Notes: generated from the sequence alone by a model not told the origin. A DNA stretch of 64,000 bases from Tamarix chinensis (GCA_030549775.1 CM060178.1:73191152-73255151), one strand, 5' to 3'; shown: positions 1 through 11,539, counted from the stretch's first letter. Numbers and translations: made by a program.

Positions 1-363
1 GTAGCTCCGATCCTAATGTTGAATTCAGTACCCTTTCCTTTTTGGACTCAATTGTAGGTTGTCATATCTTTAGTGCGATGCTAGGGTTAATCTGATTCCT
101 TTTTTAATTTTTTAATTTTTTAATTTTTTGCCACTATGATGGGTTAATGATGCTTATTTATAGAGTTAGATGGAGATGGTTTCCCCTTACCACTGGTTGT
201 GTGATGTTTGGTTTCTCCTCTTTTCTAAATCCCGCCTTTCCACATTCACTTTGTTTAAGCATTTGTTCTAAGTAGTTGTCAATGGAATTAAAACTTATAT
301 TTATGACTACCTCATCAAACTACTGGATTTTGTACCTCATTTATTGCTTTTAATGTTGTTTAG
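1..363 (+). other. 5' non-coding or intron sequence of the hAT element
   Basis: No coding frame is supported here. The segment is T-rich and ends in a TTTAG splice-acceptor-like site at 359-363, directly before the first recognisable transposase exon. It is probably an intron or 5' UTR of the hAT gene that continues in from the left of the window; the 5' terminus of the element is not present. Confidence 0.5.
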
Positions 364-990
364 CCCTCTACAAATGAGGAAGAGGAAGATTTAGAAGTGC
401 AACAACTTACTCTAGGGAAAAAAAAGAAAGAAAACTTCTATTGTATGGGAACATTTTAATGCAGTGGAAACTAATGGGAAGAAGAAGGCCATTTGTAAAG
501 GTTTTAATAAAAGTCTAAGTGGGGATCCCAAAAATGGCACTTCTTATTTTCATGAACATATAAAGAAGTGTGTAGCTTTTAAGGTTATACGAGAAGTAGG
601 CCAAAACAAGTTGCAATTTACTCAAAAGGGGGAAGGAAAGGGAAAGATAATGATCATTGAATTCAATCAAGAAGTTTCAAGGCAAGACTTGTGTAATATG
701 GCGGTCTTGCATGAGTATCCACTTTCTATAGTGGAACATGAAGGATTTAAAATTTTCATGTCCTGTCTTCAACCATCTTTTAAGTTGATTTTGAGGAATA
801 CATTAAAAAGTGATATTCTTAAGATGTTTGAGTTTGAGAAAAACAAAACAATGTCCTTATTATATTATAATAAGAGTAGGATTTCATTCACTACTGACAT
901 GTGGACCACTCAAAATCAAAAGAATGGTTTTATGGCTATAATAGCTCATTGGATTGATACTCAATGGAATTTACAAAGTCGGATACTCAG
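364..990 (+). pseudogene. hAT transposase, N-terminal exon with degenerate BED zinc finger
   Basis: This exon follows an acceptor AG at 362-363 and ends at a GT donor at 991. It begins with an acidic stretch, then a BED-type zinc finger at about 440-600: WEHF near its start, the ICK, GTS and HIKKC blocks in order. The second zinc-binding Cys of the usual C-x2-C pair reads Phe, so the finger is degenerate. Around the A-run at 417-433 the frame of the acidic leader and that of the finger differ by one base, so a 1-bp indel has broken the gene. Further on, the FTTDMWT block (about 893-910) is the conserved start of the hAT catalytic region in the RICESLEEPER/DAYSLEEPER group. It joins the exon at 1103 in frame across a 112-bp intron. 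Confidence 0.85.
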
Positions 991-1102
991 GTACTTTTAA
1001 TATTTTTTCTACATTAAGTTCTAAGTTTCGATGTTAATGCTATATGATAATGTGTTGTTCTCATTTTTATTTGTTGTTTTGTTTCCTTTTATCTTTGTTA
1101 AG
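991..1102 (+). other. Intron of the hAT transposase gene
   Basis: The interval starts with GTACTT and ends with AG, is T-rich, and removing it restores a continuous frame: two bases at the end of the upstream exon plus one base of the downstream exon make an Arg codon, matching the ILRF-type junction usual in this family. Called from splice signals and frame only. Confidence 0.75.
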
Positions 1103-2378
1103 GTTTATATATGTTCCTGCTCCCCACACAGCTGAAGTTCTTTGTGATGTTTTGTAAACTGTTTTGGTGGTTTGGAATATTGATACAAAGCTCACAATGC
1201 TAACTATTGACAATTGTACTACCAATGATGCTATGATTGATGAAATGAAAAGGAGATTACAAGAGAAGTGTTTTTTAATGCATGGAAAATATTTTCGCAT
1301 GCGTTGTGTTACGCATATTCTTAATTTGATTGTTAGGGATGGAATGGATGTAATCCAAAAGACAATTGAAAATATTCGTGAGAGTGTGGTGTTTTGGAGG
1401 GCAACACCAAAAAGAATGGAAAGGTTTGCAGAGGTTTGTCAACGAAAAGAAGTTCCATATACTAAGGCCTTAGTACAAGATTGTAAGACAAGATGGAACT
1501 TCACTTTCTTAATGCTTGATGTTGCATTGTTGTATGAAGACGTGTTTGAGCGGCTATCATGGTTGGAGCCTAGCTTTAAATGTTGTCCTAGTTCTGAGGA
1601 GTGGAAATTGGCTCGGATTATTTATTCAAAATTATCATTGTTTTATGAGGTTACTTTGCTGTTTTTGGGAAATAAGCATCCTAATTCTAACTTGTATTTC
1701 CCTAAGATATGTCAGATTAGATTGGCTTTGACTAAATGGGCATTTGAGGAAGATGAAGATGTTAAGAATATGGCTGAAAAAATGTTAGAGAAATTTGATA
1801 AATATTGGAGTGTTATTCATGGGATTATGTTAGTAGCAACCATTTTGGATCCTCGATATAAAATGAAGTTGGTGGAATGTTATTATTCCTTAATTTATCC
1901 GAACTCCACTAATGATGAGGTAGAGAAAGTTCGTAGAATATGTTATGAATTATTTCATGAGTATGAGGAGAAATTGAAGCGTATAGAGAGAAATAATAGT
2001 ACATCTTGTGGTTTAACTACTTCTAGTCATACTTCCTATGGTGATTGTGCTGGTTTGGGTTATAGAGGAGTAGACATATATGAAAAGTAGTTAGTTAACC
2101 ATGGAGTCACTAACTCATCACAAAAGAACGAGCTAGACTATTACTTGGAGGAGGCTGTTATGCCAAGGATGGAGAATTTTGATGTTTTGTCATGGTGGAA
2201 GACAAACACTAAATTTTCAATTTTACAAAATATGGCTAGAGATATTCTTACTATTCATGTTTCCACAATTTCTTCAGAATCTTCTTTTAGCATGAGTGGT
2301 CGGTTTATCACTCCTCACCACAATCAGCTACATCTAAAGACAATAGAAGCATTTATGTGTGGTCGAGATTGGATTTAG
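1103..2378 (+). pseudogene. hAT transposase, catalytic and C-terminal dimerisation regions
   Basis: This segment encodes the main body of a zinc finger BED domain-containing (RICESLEEPER-like) transposase. Visible family blocks are TLxxDNCTTND-like residues near 1200, the CxTHILNLIV block near 1305, the RWN block near 1490, the ILDPRYK block near 1845, and the C-terminal hAT dimerisation block (WWK, then ISSESSFSMSGR) at 2190-2310. In-frame stops at 1155-1157 (TAA) and 2088-2090 (TAG) interrupt it, with the same reading frame continuing on both sides. The TAG at 2376-2378 may be a third stop or the natural end. The protein cannot be made intact, so the copy could move only with help from another element. 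Confidence 0.9.
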
Positions 2379-2999
2379 GCAGCAATGATGAGTGACAATG
2401 GTGATATTTTATTTATATTATTAAAATTTAGTTTAATTATACAATATGTATTCTTTTATCTATTGATTTTATTATTTCAATTCTTTTCTAGATTATAATG
2501 ATTATGGAGTATCACATTATCATGGCGCTTGTCGTGCTTCTTTTGAGGATGAGGAGTCCAACAATGGTAAAAATAAGGTAAAATGTAGATGTTTATATAT
2601 TTTATAATGTTATTAGCAAATGTAATATATATATATTCTATATTCTATAATATATATGAATATTAAATATTTTTATATATTTTTACTATTTATTTTTATT
2701 GTTTTTATGTACCAAGTAGATGCATGATGATTAAAGTTTGAAAGTTGAAGAATGTAGATTGAAAATTTCATCCTATCATGATTTATGAAGGTCATTTGTG
2801 TTCTACTAGTTTTTTAATTTTTTTAGACATTATCTACTATGTTTAAACAATATTGTTGTTGGCATATTTTACTATGTTTTTCTATTATGCTACAAAGACA
2901 TTGTCAACTTTAGCTACTAAGTTGATGAATTATTGGATTTTTTCTATTTTTTTATATACATCTTAATATCAAAAAATAATTCTGCAGGTAAATTCTGTA
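2379..2999 (+). other. 3' untranslated or intronic part of the hAT element
   Basis: AT-rich DNA between the transposase C-terminus and the subterminal repeats. A possible further exon follows an acceptor-like TTCTAG at 2486-2491, but I cannot confirm it. An AT dinucleotide-rich stretch lies at about 2622-2680. Nothing else is recognised. Confidence 0.45.
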
Positions 3000-3279
3000 T
3001 ATTATGACAGGTAAATGGGTAATAAAAACGGATAAACGGGTAATGGTAACGGATAAATAGGTAATTTTAATCCGTCGGGTAACGGGTTTGATGTACCCGA
3101 CAAATTATTTGCTTGGTGACGGATTATCCGCTAGGTATTGAGTATCCACCGAATACGGATATGGGTAAAGTAACAGATATCTATACAGGTACGGGTACAT
3201 ATATGGTTATCAAATTTCTTATCAGGTTCGGGTACGAATAAGGGGTATCCGATCCGTACCCACCCCATTGCCATCCCTA
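3000..3279. repeat. hAT 3' subterminal repeats and terminal end
   Basis: The segment is packed with short GGGTA/ACGGATA words in both orientations. It ends in a block reading, on the minus strand, TAGGGATGGCAATGGGGTGG (about 3260-3279). A GGGxTGGCAATGGG terminus is characteristic of this plant hAT group, so this is the right-hand end of the element whose transposase lies to the left. The partner inverted repeat and 8-bp target duplication lie outside the window. Repeated subterminal words are the usual binding sites of hAT transposases (family knowledge). Confidence 0.8.
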
Positions 3280-4299
3280 ACCCTTGAATATATAATTGGC
3301 TTACCAATTTTTTGTTAATCAAATAATCTTAATAACAAATTGTGAGTACAATCTTGATCCACATATGAATCTAGCTATCATAGGCTTTATATATTCTCTA
3401 ATCTAATCTCCTAAGTTAGAAATTTCTAATAGGGTTTTCTATGAAATTTATATTAAATTTGAATATTTCTTCATTAACTTTATTCATTTGTATAAAATTG
3501 CATTTATATGTGATTTCTCTTATTGTATCATTTTTATTCATTCTAAACTTGGGAATCATTCCTACTTTTTCATGCCACATTTCATTTGTAATAAATTCGA
3601 GTATTTTGCAATTCATTTTATTCATTTGCAAAAATTCACATTTTTTGTATTTTATTTATTTATTTATTTTCACTTATTTTAAAAATTTTCAATATTGTAA
3701 CTCATTCTTAAATATGTTCTAAAGCATATTCTTTTATTTTAATGCTTTCCACATCATTTCTAAGATTTTTTGTTGATCATTTATTCACTTACAAAAATAT
3801 TTTATTTGTTTGTAAAAAATTACAATTTATGAGATTCTTTAATATAAGTCATTTCTCACTATTTTGACTCGTCCAAAATTTATTATCACTTATAAAAGTA
3901 TTCCAAGCTTAAATGTTCATCCCAAACATTCTTAAATTTTTCCATTCCTTCTAATGCACTAAGTCAAAAAGTTTTCATTTCCACGATAAGACAATTTTAG
4001 CTTATTTATCTATTGTAATCTATTTTAGATTCCAACGAAATTTGAAATCAAATACTAAATATTTGAATTTCCAAAATTATTCTGTATCGATATGAACCCT
4101 TTCTAACCTTATATTATTCATTATTCCATTTCTAGTGTAAATTAATTGTTCTTTTAGTAAGAATTAGTTGTATTTCTAGTAGAAATTAATAGTTTGTCTA
4201 CTTTTTGTTAAAGATTGGGAATAGAGATAATGAACCCTCGATGTCCATCTAGTATTCCATCTCAATGCAATTCAAGTAGCTTAAAGAGTTGTCACAAAA
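3280..4299. other. AT-rich intergenic sequence, no gene seen
   Basis: No frame with coding character on either strand. Open frames at 3416-3722 are T/A-rich translations without family resemblance. Probably decayed repeat DNA between the hAT end and the CACTA terminus. Confidence 0.6.
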
Positions 4300-4791
4300 G
4301 AATAATGAGTTTTTTTTTTAATTTGGCTTTCAGTGATGGCAGATGCCATAGTAGCCTAAAAAGTGATCACAACAGAGTGGAATAAATTTTTTGAACTCTA
4401 CTTTTATGATAGGTTACCATAATAACTTGAAGTGTTGTCATAATAGGCCAATGGAAATTTGAAAAAAAAAGAGAGGTAATTTTAGCTTTTAGTGATGATG
4501 GAGTTTCTATAGTAGCCTAAAATTCGTTATGATGGGTAATTTGTATTTTTTTAAATTATTTTTAAATATTTGTCATATTAGTGTTATAGTGATAACATTA
4601 TAGCAATAAATAGGGTTTTCATTGGTGACACCTCATTATCGTAAACTTAGATCTTTTACTACAAAGTAATTAGGCAACCCTTTTGCAGCAACCTGTCATT
4701 GTAGTAACCTTTATACGATAACTTTATTTATTTATTTATTAACTTTCAAAGATGACTTTAATCATCATAGAATAGTATATTTGTAGTAGTG
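4300..4791. mobile_element. Decayed CACTA (En/Spm-type) transposon terminus
   Basis: The segment ends at 4791 in ...TTTGTAGTAGTG; read on the other strand this is CACTACTACAAATATAC, the hallmark CACTA inverted terminus. Inside it are spaced copies of a TAGTARCCT-like word (about 4347, 4428, 4512, 4692), each followed by a GTGATCAC/GTTATGA-like half. That fits the subterminal repeats of CACTA elements. The matching left terminus was not found between 3280 and 4300, so the element is probably truncated. It is separate from the CACTA gene fragment at 24-26 kb. Confidence 0.6.
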
Positions 4792-5750
4792 CATATATAT
4801 TTTCTCATTTTCATAGTTAATTAATCTTGATCAATCAATTTGTTTGGTCGGTGGCTCGTATGTTCCTATTATTTATTCAAAAATATATAAAGCAATGAAA
4901 ATTTTATTATTTTTCCATAAGTATATAGAGATCTTCAAGAGAGAGTTTTATGATGATTCATGCCTTCATATAAATATTGGTCTAGATGACCATATGTGAG
5001 CTATGTGGCATTAAGCCTAGGTTTTTCAATAGTAATTTGTCAAATATTGCTATTGTTGGTCTATCATCCATGTCATTATGTATTGAAAAAAGAAAGAAGC
5101 ATGAGTAACATTTTAATTTGAATCAACTGTAATTTTAATGATTATAATACTTTTATTGTGAATGTTTTATGCATCAAGTGTAATCGGGCCATTGGCTTAT
5201 AAAGTAGTATATAACAAAAGATAAATATAGAAGATATGATTATATGATAATTAACATTGTACTTAATACATAATTTTTATAAAAGGAACTATATATTGCA
5301 TGCTCTTGTATTTACTTTTATGTATTTCAAGATCTAAATATGTATGTTTGGGTAATAATAATAGTAGGATTTTGAAGTTTTACAAAATAGACTATTTTTC
5401 TTTTTTAATCCATTTTATTGAAATATACCTAATAATATATTTGCTTTTTACCTTTTCTTATTCTTTTTTTTTTGTTGCCATAAACACAATATTTAGCATT
5501 TTGGGTAATTTCCTCAATTCGTCTCATTACTCACCACTTTCCTTTCTAATAACAAAATAAATGTTATGATATTGCTATTTAGTAGTTATTAATTCACAAA
5601 CTATGTAATGTAACAGTAATTATAGATCATTTATGTATTGAGGAGGATGAAAAGTTAAAAGATGATTTGGAATTTATTATAGGCCATCATTCATTAATAT
5701 GTTTTTATCCATAATCGATTAAAATGTCCTTATCCATGCGAGTTATTTGA

Positions 5751-5751
<1 letters not shown>
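4792..5751. other. AT-rich intergenic sequence, no gene seen
   Basis: No recognisable gene or repeat family. The open frame at 5300-5560 is a T-rich translation without homology that I can see. Confidence 0.6.

Positions 5752-5784
<33 letters not shown>
5752..5784. repeat. (TG)n microsatellite
   Basis: An uninterrupted run of about 16.5 TG dinucleotides, about 60 bp downstream of the last exon-like segment of the MSL gene. Confidence 0.97.
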
Positions 5785-5789
<5 letters not shown>

Positions 5790-5846
5790 CTTCCTTTTAC
5801 ATTGTAAAACTTATTAGCATCATAAAATTAGCTTATAGTATTTAAA

Positions 5847-5929
5847 CTAATGGGCTTCTTTTCCATGTGACCTATACACGCGGTACGGGAGCATAAAGTT
5901 CTCCTTATACCAATTTTTAGGATCTTCAC
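5847..5929 (-). pseudogene. Possible last-exon remnant of the MSL gene
   Basis: On the minus strand a GGCAG acceptor-like site precedes a short frame (5927 to the TAG at 5847-5849) containing a DPKNW block. Plant MSL proteins carry a PKHW-like block near the start of their C-terminal region, so this may be a surviving piece of the terminal exon. Its phase does not join directly to the preceding exon (6383-6090, ends in phase 0), and the beta-domain exon normally lying between them is not recognisable. Suggestive only. Confidence 0.3.
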
Positions 5930-6041
5930 CTGCCAGCATATAGAAATTAATTACTATAATCACGTCATTAAGATTAATTGTGAGGCTAGGAAGATCATTA
6001 ACAAGAGGCTATGGCTTTAGGATTTTTATTCAGAGGGATAT

Positions 6042-8243
6042 TTATACGACCGCACCATAAACATGTATTGGCAAAAGTTCTGTACGAACCTGGGTGTCGT
6101 TAATTATGCATATTTGTCCAACTTCAAAAGGACGCTTCACGTAAGCGAACATAATTCCTTGATACAAATGCTTACAGCTCTCTCCAAAAATAAAAGATGC
6201 CGCTAGAATCGGTGAAGCGATAAGGACAACTACTTTTGTTGTTGCGATTCCAGTTAGAAAAAGCCAAACTATGATCACTGCGCCAAATAATACGGCAGTC
6301 ACGATATCGTCTAAGCAGTGCACCCACTCTAACTCACCAGCTAAGATCCGTCCATGATCCAAACATTGTCTGAGATACTTCACCTGTTGAGAGAGAAGCG
6401 CAGTAATCGTCAATACAAGTGACAAATGATGCTCTGACCATCGACCTTTGAACAGGTGAGAAGTCATTTGTTCGGATATGTTATAACCAGGGGAGTGGAA
6501 CTAAAGGGCACCCGTAACCAGATGTTATAAGGGCGAAAAAAATAATTGAAATTTGACTTACTATCCATTTCTCGAAATATCCATCGATATTCAATCCGTC
6601 TTTCGTCCGCAGCGTATCAAATAACTTAAGGTTATCTCCCTCAATTTTTTGTCCATACCAATTTAGAGTGCCATTCTCGATTGGAGTCTTATCCGGCTCA
6701 TTCCTGAAATGGACCAAAGACAGAAGTAAGACTGGCTAGAAAAATATTGTCGGAAGAAAGAAAGGGTTATCAAAATAAATTATAATGACACTGTCAATTT
6801 TTAATTTTGTTCACACCGCCTCTTCTTGAGAATTTCTCTCCGCCACTTTTGAACAAAATCCGGAGCATAACCAACTTTGGAAAACTGATGCTCAGCTTCT
6901 AGCAGGTATCTAGTCATTATCTTTGCATCATATGCACAAGGCAGAATATCGTGGTTCTTCTCCTCTGTCGCACAGTTTTTTTTTCCTTTTTCCCCCTCCT
7001 TTTCTTCATCGAGATTTCGTTTTACAATATCCCTAAGGCCTGAGAAATCGATGGAGGAATCTGAGAAGTCGACAAAGGGACCTGAGGAGTCGGTGAATTT
7101 ACCAGCGATGATGCCAATGAAGTACAGCTTCTTCGCTGCTCGTAGTGTAGTTTCACAGAATCGGCCGTGAACTATACGGCCTTCCCATGTTAAGAATATA
7201 CCCCTCTTGACTAACAAAACAAATGCACACACCAAAATACACAAAACGGTCCAGAAGCCGAAATCATAGACCTCTCTAATAATATGCGATGAGGAAAGAT
7301 TGAGACGGGAGCCGATGTATAGAATCCATGTAAGAAGCAATAACAATGAAGTGAGTATGAAGTTGAAGCCGCCCCTTAAACCTTCAGCGTAATAAACTAT
7401 GTACTTTTCCCCCTGCTTAGTACTCTGTTTCGCAAAGTTTTTTACCAGATTCAGTGGTTCGTCTTGTGAGCTCCAAGATCCACCTCCACGATCCTTAACT
7501 GGTTTGATGATGAAATCACGCAACGATACCACGACTAACGAAGTAAATACGCAAACGGCATGATGGCCAAGAACAACTAGAAGGATCATACAAACCCATT
7601 TTTGGGTAGGAAGGCCCGCCATTGTGTGCTCTTTTAAGATAGGGGCAACTCGGATGACTGAGAACAGAGCAAACAGGTAAATCAGAGAACTGAAGGCTCC
7701 AATTAGCCCCTCGTCAAGGTGAAATTTTTCTTCACTGCGCTTCCTTGTGAGCTTGCGGTGACATAAGAGATAATGGACAAGCATAGAACATGTGAGGAAG
7801 AGACAGATTATGGCTATTACCCCAATCCATCGGGTAATGGACACTCCATGAAGTTTACGATGCTTCAAGCTCGGCGTAACTCCGAATATTAACATGGACA
7901 GAAGCAACACCATGGAAACGAATGCAAAGCAGATCAAAAGCCATCGGGCAAGATAACCCATGAATCTGTCCATTTTCTTGTCATATTCAGACCGGAACGC
8001 TTGGGCTATATAGGCAATGAAGTAGAGAGAAAGCATTAGAGGAACTGCCGGGATGACAATTATGGGTGCTATTACTAGCGCAAGTGCAAGGTGATTAAGA
8101 CGAGTTACGTCTCGTTCTTGAGTTTTATACGTTGTCGGAGAGCTGTTCTCACATGATGAATTAGCTGTCGTACTTTGATATGAATTTGTTGTAGTTTCTT
8201 GGTCTACTGAAATTCTTAGGAAATCTTCCTCCTGTTCTTTCAT
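6042..8243 (-). CDS. MscS-like mechanosensitive ion channel (MSL10-type), C-terminally truncated
   Basis: This is the only host-type gene supported in the window. Three exons join in frame with GT-AG introns: 8243-6817, 6703-6562 and 6383-6090, giving about 621 codons before a GT donor at 6089; reading through adds 15 residues to a TAA at 6042-6044. The ATG at 8241-8243 is the first in frame. Exon 1 encodes a roughly 50-residue polar N-terminus and about seven hydrophobic segments (residues ~51-80, 98-121, 138-161, 180-200, 216-242, 291-311, 328-346). Exon 3 carries the pore-lining MscS segment (GIATTKVVVLIASP, then FIFGESCK and PFEVG), aligning with the plant MSL blocks ATTKVL, FGNTCK and PFDVGD. 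Such proteins are tension-gated anion-preferring channels of the plasma membrane (family knowledge). The cytosolic beta-domain after PFEVG is not seen. Confidence 0.8.
6384..6561 (-). other. MSL gene intron 2
   Basis: Donor GTAAGT follows the EKWI codons at 6562, and the acceptor CAG lies at 6386-6384 before the VKYL codons. Removal joins the exons in phase 0 and makes the protein collinear with plant MSL proteins across this junction (NWVV/K-type position). Confidence 0.75.
6704..6816 (-). other. MSL gene intron 1
   Basis: Donor GTGTGA at 6816 interrupts an Arg codon in phase 2; acceptor TTTCAG ends at 6704. Splicing skips the stop that otherwise ends the first long frame at 6801 and continues as NEPDKTP. 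Called from splice signals and frame continuity. Confidence 0.7.
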
Positions 8244-8316
8244 TGCAAAGCCTGAAACAGAGGATGAAAATCAATCGGCAGACTAGCTTGGTACAAAAGA
8301 ATTTGCAAGTGTTTGG

Positions 8317-8340
8317 TTGGTTTTATAGAAGACTATATAG
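8317..8340 (-). promoter_or_regulatory. Candidate TATA boxes of the MSL gene
   Basis: On the minus strand CTATATAG (8340-8333) and CTATAAAA (8328-8321) lie 80-95 bp upstream of the ATG, a plausible distance for a short plant 5' UTR. No transcript evidence is available. Confidence 0.3.
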
Positions 8341-8343
8341 AGA

Positions 8344-8785
8344 AGATTGGAAAGCCACTTTCGAAGTCCCATTTTTTTTTCTTCTTTTCTGGCCAATCAT
8401 ATAGTTGTCTCTTTCTTCAAAAAATTCCGCTAAATACTAAAACAATCTCAGTAGAAAGTTAACTATATACATTATATCCGGTGAAAGAATCCTTTTTGGT
8501 GAGAAATAAAAACCTTCAATACAGAAGGGTAGATCAAAGATAAATGAGTGAGATTAAAAATATTGTTATAATTACAGAAGTTATTCTCAATTGACTAGTA
8601 AATTATTCTTAAGTGGATTAGGAAACTATTTTAAGTATTTAAAGAAACTAAAATATTTTAATGTTAGAAAAATTAGTGATATTTATAATTTTGTGTTATT
8701 GATAAAAAACCATTAATGTGTACTAAAACTACGCAGTAGCGATTTTTTTTTATTTGTTTATAAGATGGTCTTGGGTGAGTTGGGT
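8344..8785. other. MSL upstream region, AT-rich
   Basis: No gene. A T-run at 8372-8380 and A/T-rich DNA lead up to the TRIM-like repeat. Any further promoter elements would be here, but I cannot single one out. Confidence 0.5.
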
Positions 8786-9424
8786 TGCAATATTCTAATT
8801 TATGTGGTAGATCATAGAGGTTTTAAATGATTGATATAACTATGTATATTAATAAGGTATATCTTCTTTTTGGAAAGTCAATAATTGGAGAACTCTATAT
8901 TTAATTTTTTTATTATCGTGAAATAGTCCAAAAATGGATGAAGAAAATTTTCAAAAAAAAAAAAAGTAAGTGAAAACAAAAGACACTTGAAATGACTAGT
9001 ATTAATATATGGGGTCACTTATAATTACCCTCAATCTGTATGTAAAATTATATAAATAAATCAGGCCCCTAGCAAAAATATTTTGAGGATATATTGTAAT
9101 GAAATAGTTAGTGGCTAAGGTATAACAAGAGTATTATGTTGTTTGAGTGTTGGTATATGCAGTGGTTTAAATTATATGGTAGATAATATAGGTTTAACAT
9201 GATTGATATGCACTAATATCAATGAGGTATACTTTGTTTTTGAAAAATCTATCCTTACAAAACACCATATGTACTTAGCTTGAAGTAGCCAAATAATAGG
9301 TGACCTCATAAAATATTTTTCAAAAAGCACTTGAGTAGAGTTAAAATATATTAAAAAAACATATTATCATTTCCAAATGTGTCCTAGGTAGCTATCCATA
9401 TTTGGTGTGGGCCTAGAATGTTAC
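8786..9424. repeat. TRIM-like small LTR element, copy A (empty site for the copia insertion)
   Basis: Two related arms, about 8786-9010 and 9163-9424, begin with the same AATTTATGTGGTAGAT / AATTATATGGTAGATA block and flank a short spacer (TAATGAAATAGTTAGTGGC at about 9098). The right arm ends in a TGTTACA-type LTR end (9424). The same order occurs at 26,786-27,271 plus 42,060-42,190, where a copia element splits the right arm. No coding capacity. A terminal-repeat retrotransposon in miniature is the best reading; the primer site seen in copies B and C is lost here. Confidence 0.55.
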
Positions 9425-11527
9425 ATGAGATCACGTAAGAATTTCTTCCAAAAGAGATCATTTATCATGCTTTGAAAAGTAGATATAGGATTGCAGTATT
9501 TTTTTTGTGGGACCTTGAAAAGAGGTCAATTATGATGCTGCGAAAAGTAGAAATAATTATATAACTTCTATATTTTTTTTGGTGTGTTTCATATATGTGA
9601 ATATTCTACATAATGTTTATGCTATCACAATCGATCATTCTGTCATCTTTGTATCATTTTTCGTAAAATTTTCCTCTAGCTTTAGAAAAATATTCTAGAT
9701 ACTATAGAAAACTTTGAAAATGATTTGAAAATTTTATATTTTTAATTTTGTATTTTAGGAAATTTGGTAAGGAGTTTGTTCTAAATTTATCTCGATGTTT
9801 AATGTAAAAAAGAAAGAAAAAATTATTTTTCTAACTTTATTTGTTTATTAGTATACTAAAGTAGTCTATTATGTCCTAACACAAAATTTCAAAGTTTGTA
9901 CCTAGAGTACATCTTAGCTTTGTAGTAATTGTTTAATATATTAATATATACCAATTGTACTATAACAAAATCATCTATTAAAACACAAATGTAATGTGTT
10001 AGTTTTTGACTCATATTTGATGTGTTATTTAGTATAGATAATTATGTGTAGATGTTTTGAAGTGTTTTATAATCAACATGGCATAGTATAAAGCAATGAT
10101 CATCACAAATGTGGTGATTTCTAGCACAAAGGGTTAAGGCTCCACACGACACCCATTTCTCTAACCTTGACTATATTATGAGATTAGCTTCTTAAATTAA
10201 TCTTAAATATTCTAATTCTAATTAACCATCCCATAATTTTTTTTGCTGTATCACCATTCAACTTATTAAAACCCTAAAAATGAATTTCTTGATCGTTAAT
10301 TATCTATGCCATAACCTTCAATTGATCATCCTATAGATAGAAGCTATAATCTTATTTCTAAGCATGACGTTCGAGCACCATTTCCTTATGGTCAACTAGG
10401 GGCTGGGATAAATGCCCATTCTTTCTTATTTTGATTATTTTTTACTATAAATCAATTACTTTATCAATTATTTTTATATATATGGATTCCTAAATTTATT
10501 CTATACCATTCCCTAATTTTTCATAGTTTTTGGGATATATTTGTTATTTTATCCAACAAATCCCTATTTATTGACTTTCTTCCTAAATAAAGCATCTAAA
10601 ACAAACTCACCTAATCATCTTGCACAATTTCAAATCATGTTTCTTGGTTAAGTATTGAGTAAGTCAAGCATCCCCAGCTCCTAGTCTGTGTGCCATATCC
10701 ATGGAGGATATAAGTTTTTTTTTGTTTTGCCTTTTTAGTAGTCTATACACTCCACAACTCATTAGTTATTTTGTAAAAAACATAAACAAATAAAAAATAT
10801 AAAGGCTTCATTTGCTCCACTCTCTCCTCTTTCTTCCTTCCCTCTCACCCATGAACTTAATCCTATTTTCTTTTCATTTCTTCATTAGCTTACTAAATTA
10901 CTTTTGTTTAGCTCTTAAAAATTTACCTTAAGTATTGGGAGTTAAGATTTAGTGAAAGATGGAGGTGATTATTGATTTTTCCTAAGCCAAAACTTCCATA
11001 TTCAAGACCAAGGATTCTTATCTTCTTCTATTTAATCCTTCATTTTCTTTCTTTCATTTTCCTATGCATTGTATATTCTTAAGATTATTATCTATTCTCT
11101 TTGTAAAGGTGATCAAGCCTCTTAGGTGGTGGTGCCAAAAGCTTTAGCTTTAAGATAATATAATCTAACATGTAAATGCAAGATCTTTATGTGTTAAATG
11201 TTTTTAGATTTTCAAAGTTGTAAGCTAGTGGCATATTTAATTTTGAAAGCATAGGTTTACATTTAGTATAATATAAGCATGTTTTTATGTTATTTGTCTA
11301 AAAAAACATGTTTTTTATGTTTATGTGAAAGATATGCTATGCTTATGTTTTTTATGGGTTTTTTTAGCCTCTTCGTGATATAGAGACGTGTTATGTTTTA
11401 TTCTTGCAAAGAATTTTACTATGTGTATTTTCATACATTTAAGTATGTGTGTTAATATTATAAAAATTAGAAGACACACACACATCCACCCAACCAAGTA
11501 CACACCCATAGGGCTATTTTTGGTGTC
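9425..11527. other. AT-rich intergenic sequence, no gene seen
   Basis: No coding frame recognised. A pyrimidine-rich stretch at about 10,808-10,890 resembles the CT-rich segments of the LTRs elsewhere in the window, but termini are lacking and I do not assign it. The short frames at 11,321-11,615 lack family resemblance. Confidence 0.5.
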
Positions 11528-11539
11528 TTTGTTTATTTT
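11528..11539. repeat. LINE target-site duplication, 3' side
   Basis: TTTGTTTATTTT here is repeated exactly at 23,194-23,205. The two copies bracket the minus-strand LINE. T-richness makes a chance match less improbable than usual, but position and orientation both fit. Confidence 0.65.

Noticed and set aside
1067..1300. Minus-strand open frame overlapping the transposase
   Set aside because: Antisense shadow of the hAT coding sequence.
3131..3322. Minus-strand open frame
   Set aside because: It is the translation of the hAT terminal and subterminal sequence.
6481..6540. Extension of MSL exon coding past 6,562
   Set aside because: A strong GTAAGT donor lies at 6,561, and the family collinearity resumes only at 6,383.
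8786..9424. Possible MITE next to the MSL gene
   Set aside because: Arms are direct rather than inverted, and related copies have tRNA-Met primer sites, pointing to an LTR-type repeat.
10808..10890. Pyrimidine-rich tract as a gene promoter
   Set aside because: No downstream gene; similar tracts occur in LTRs throughout the window.
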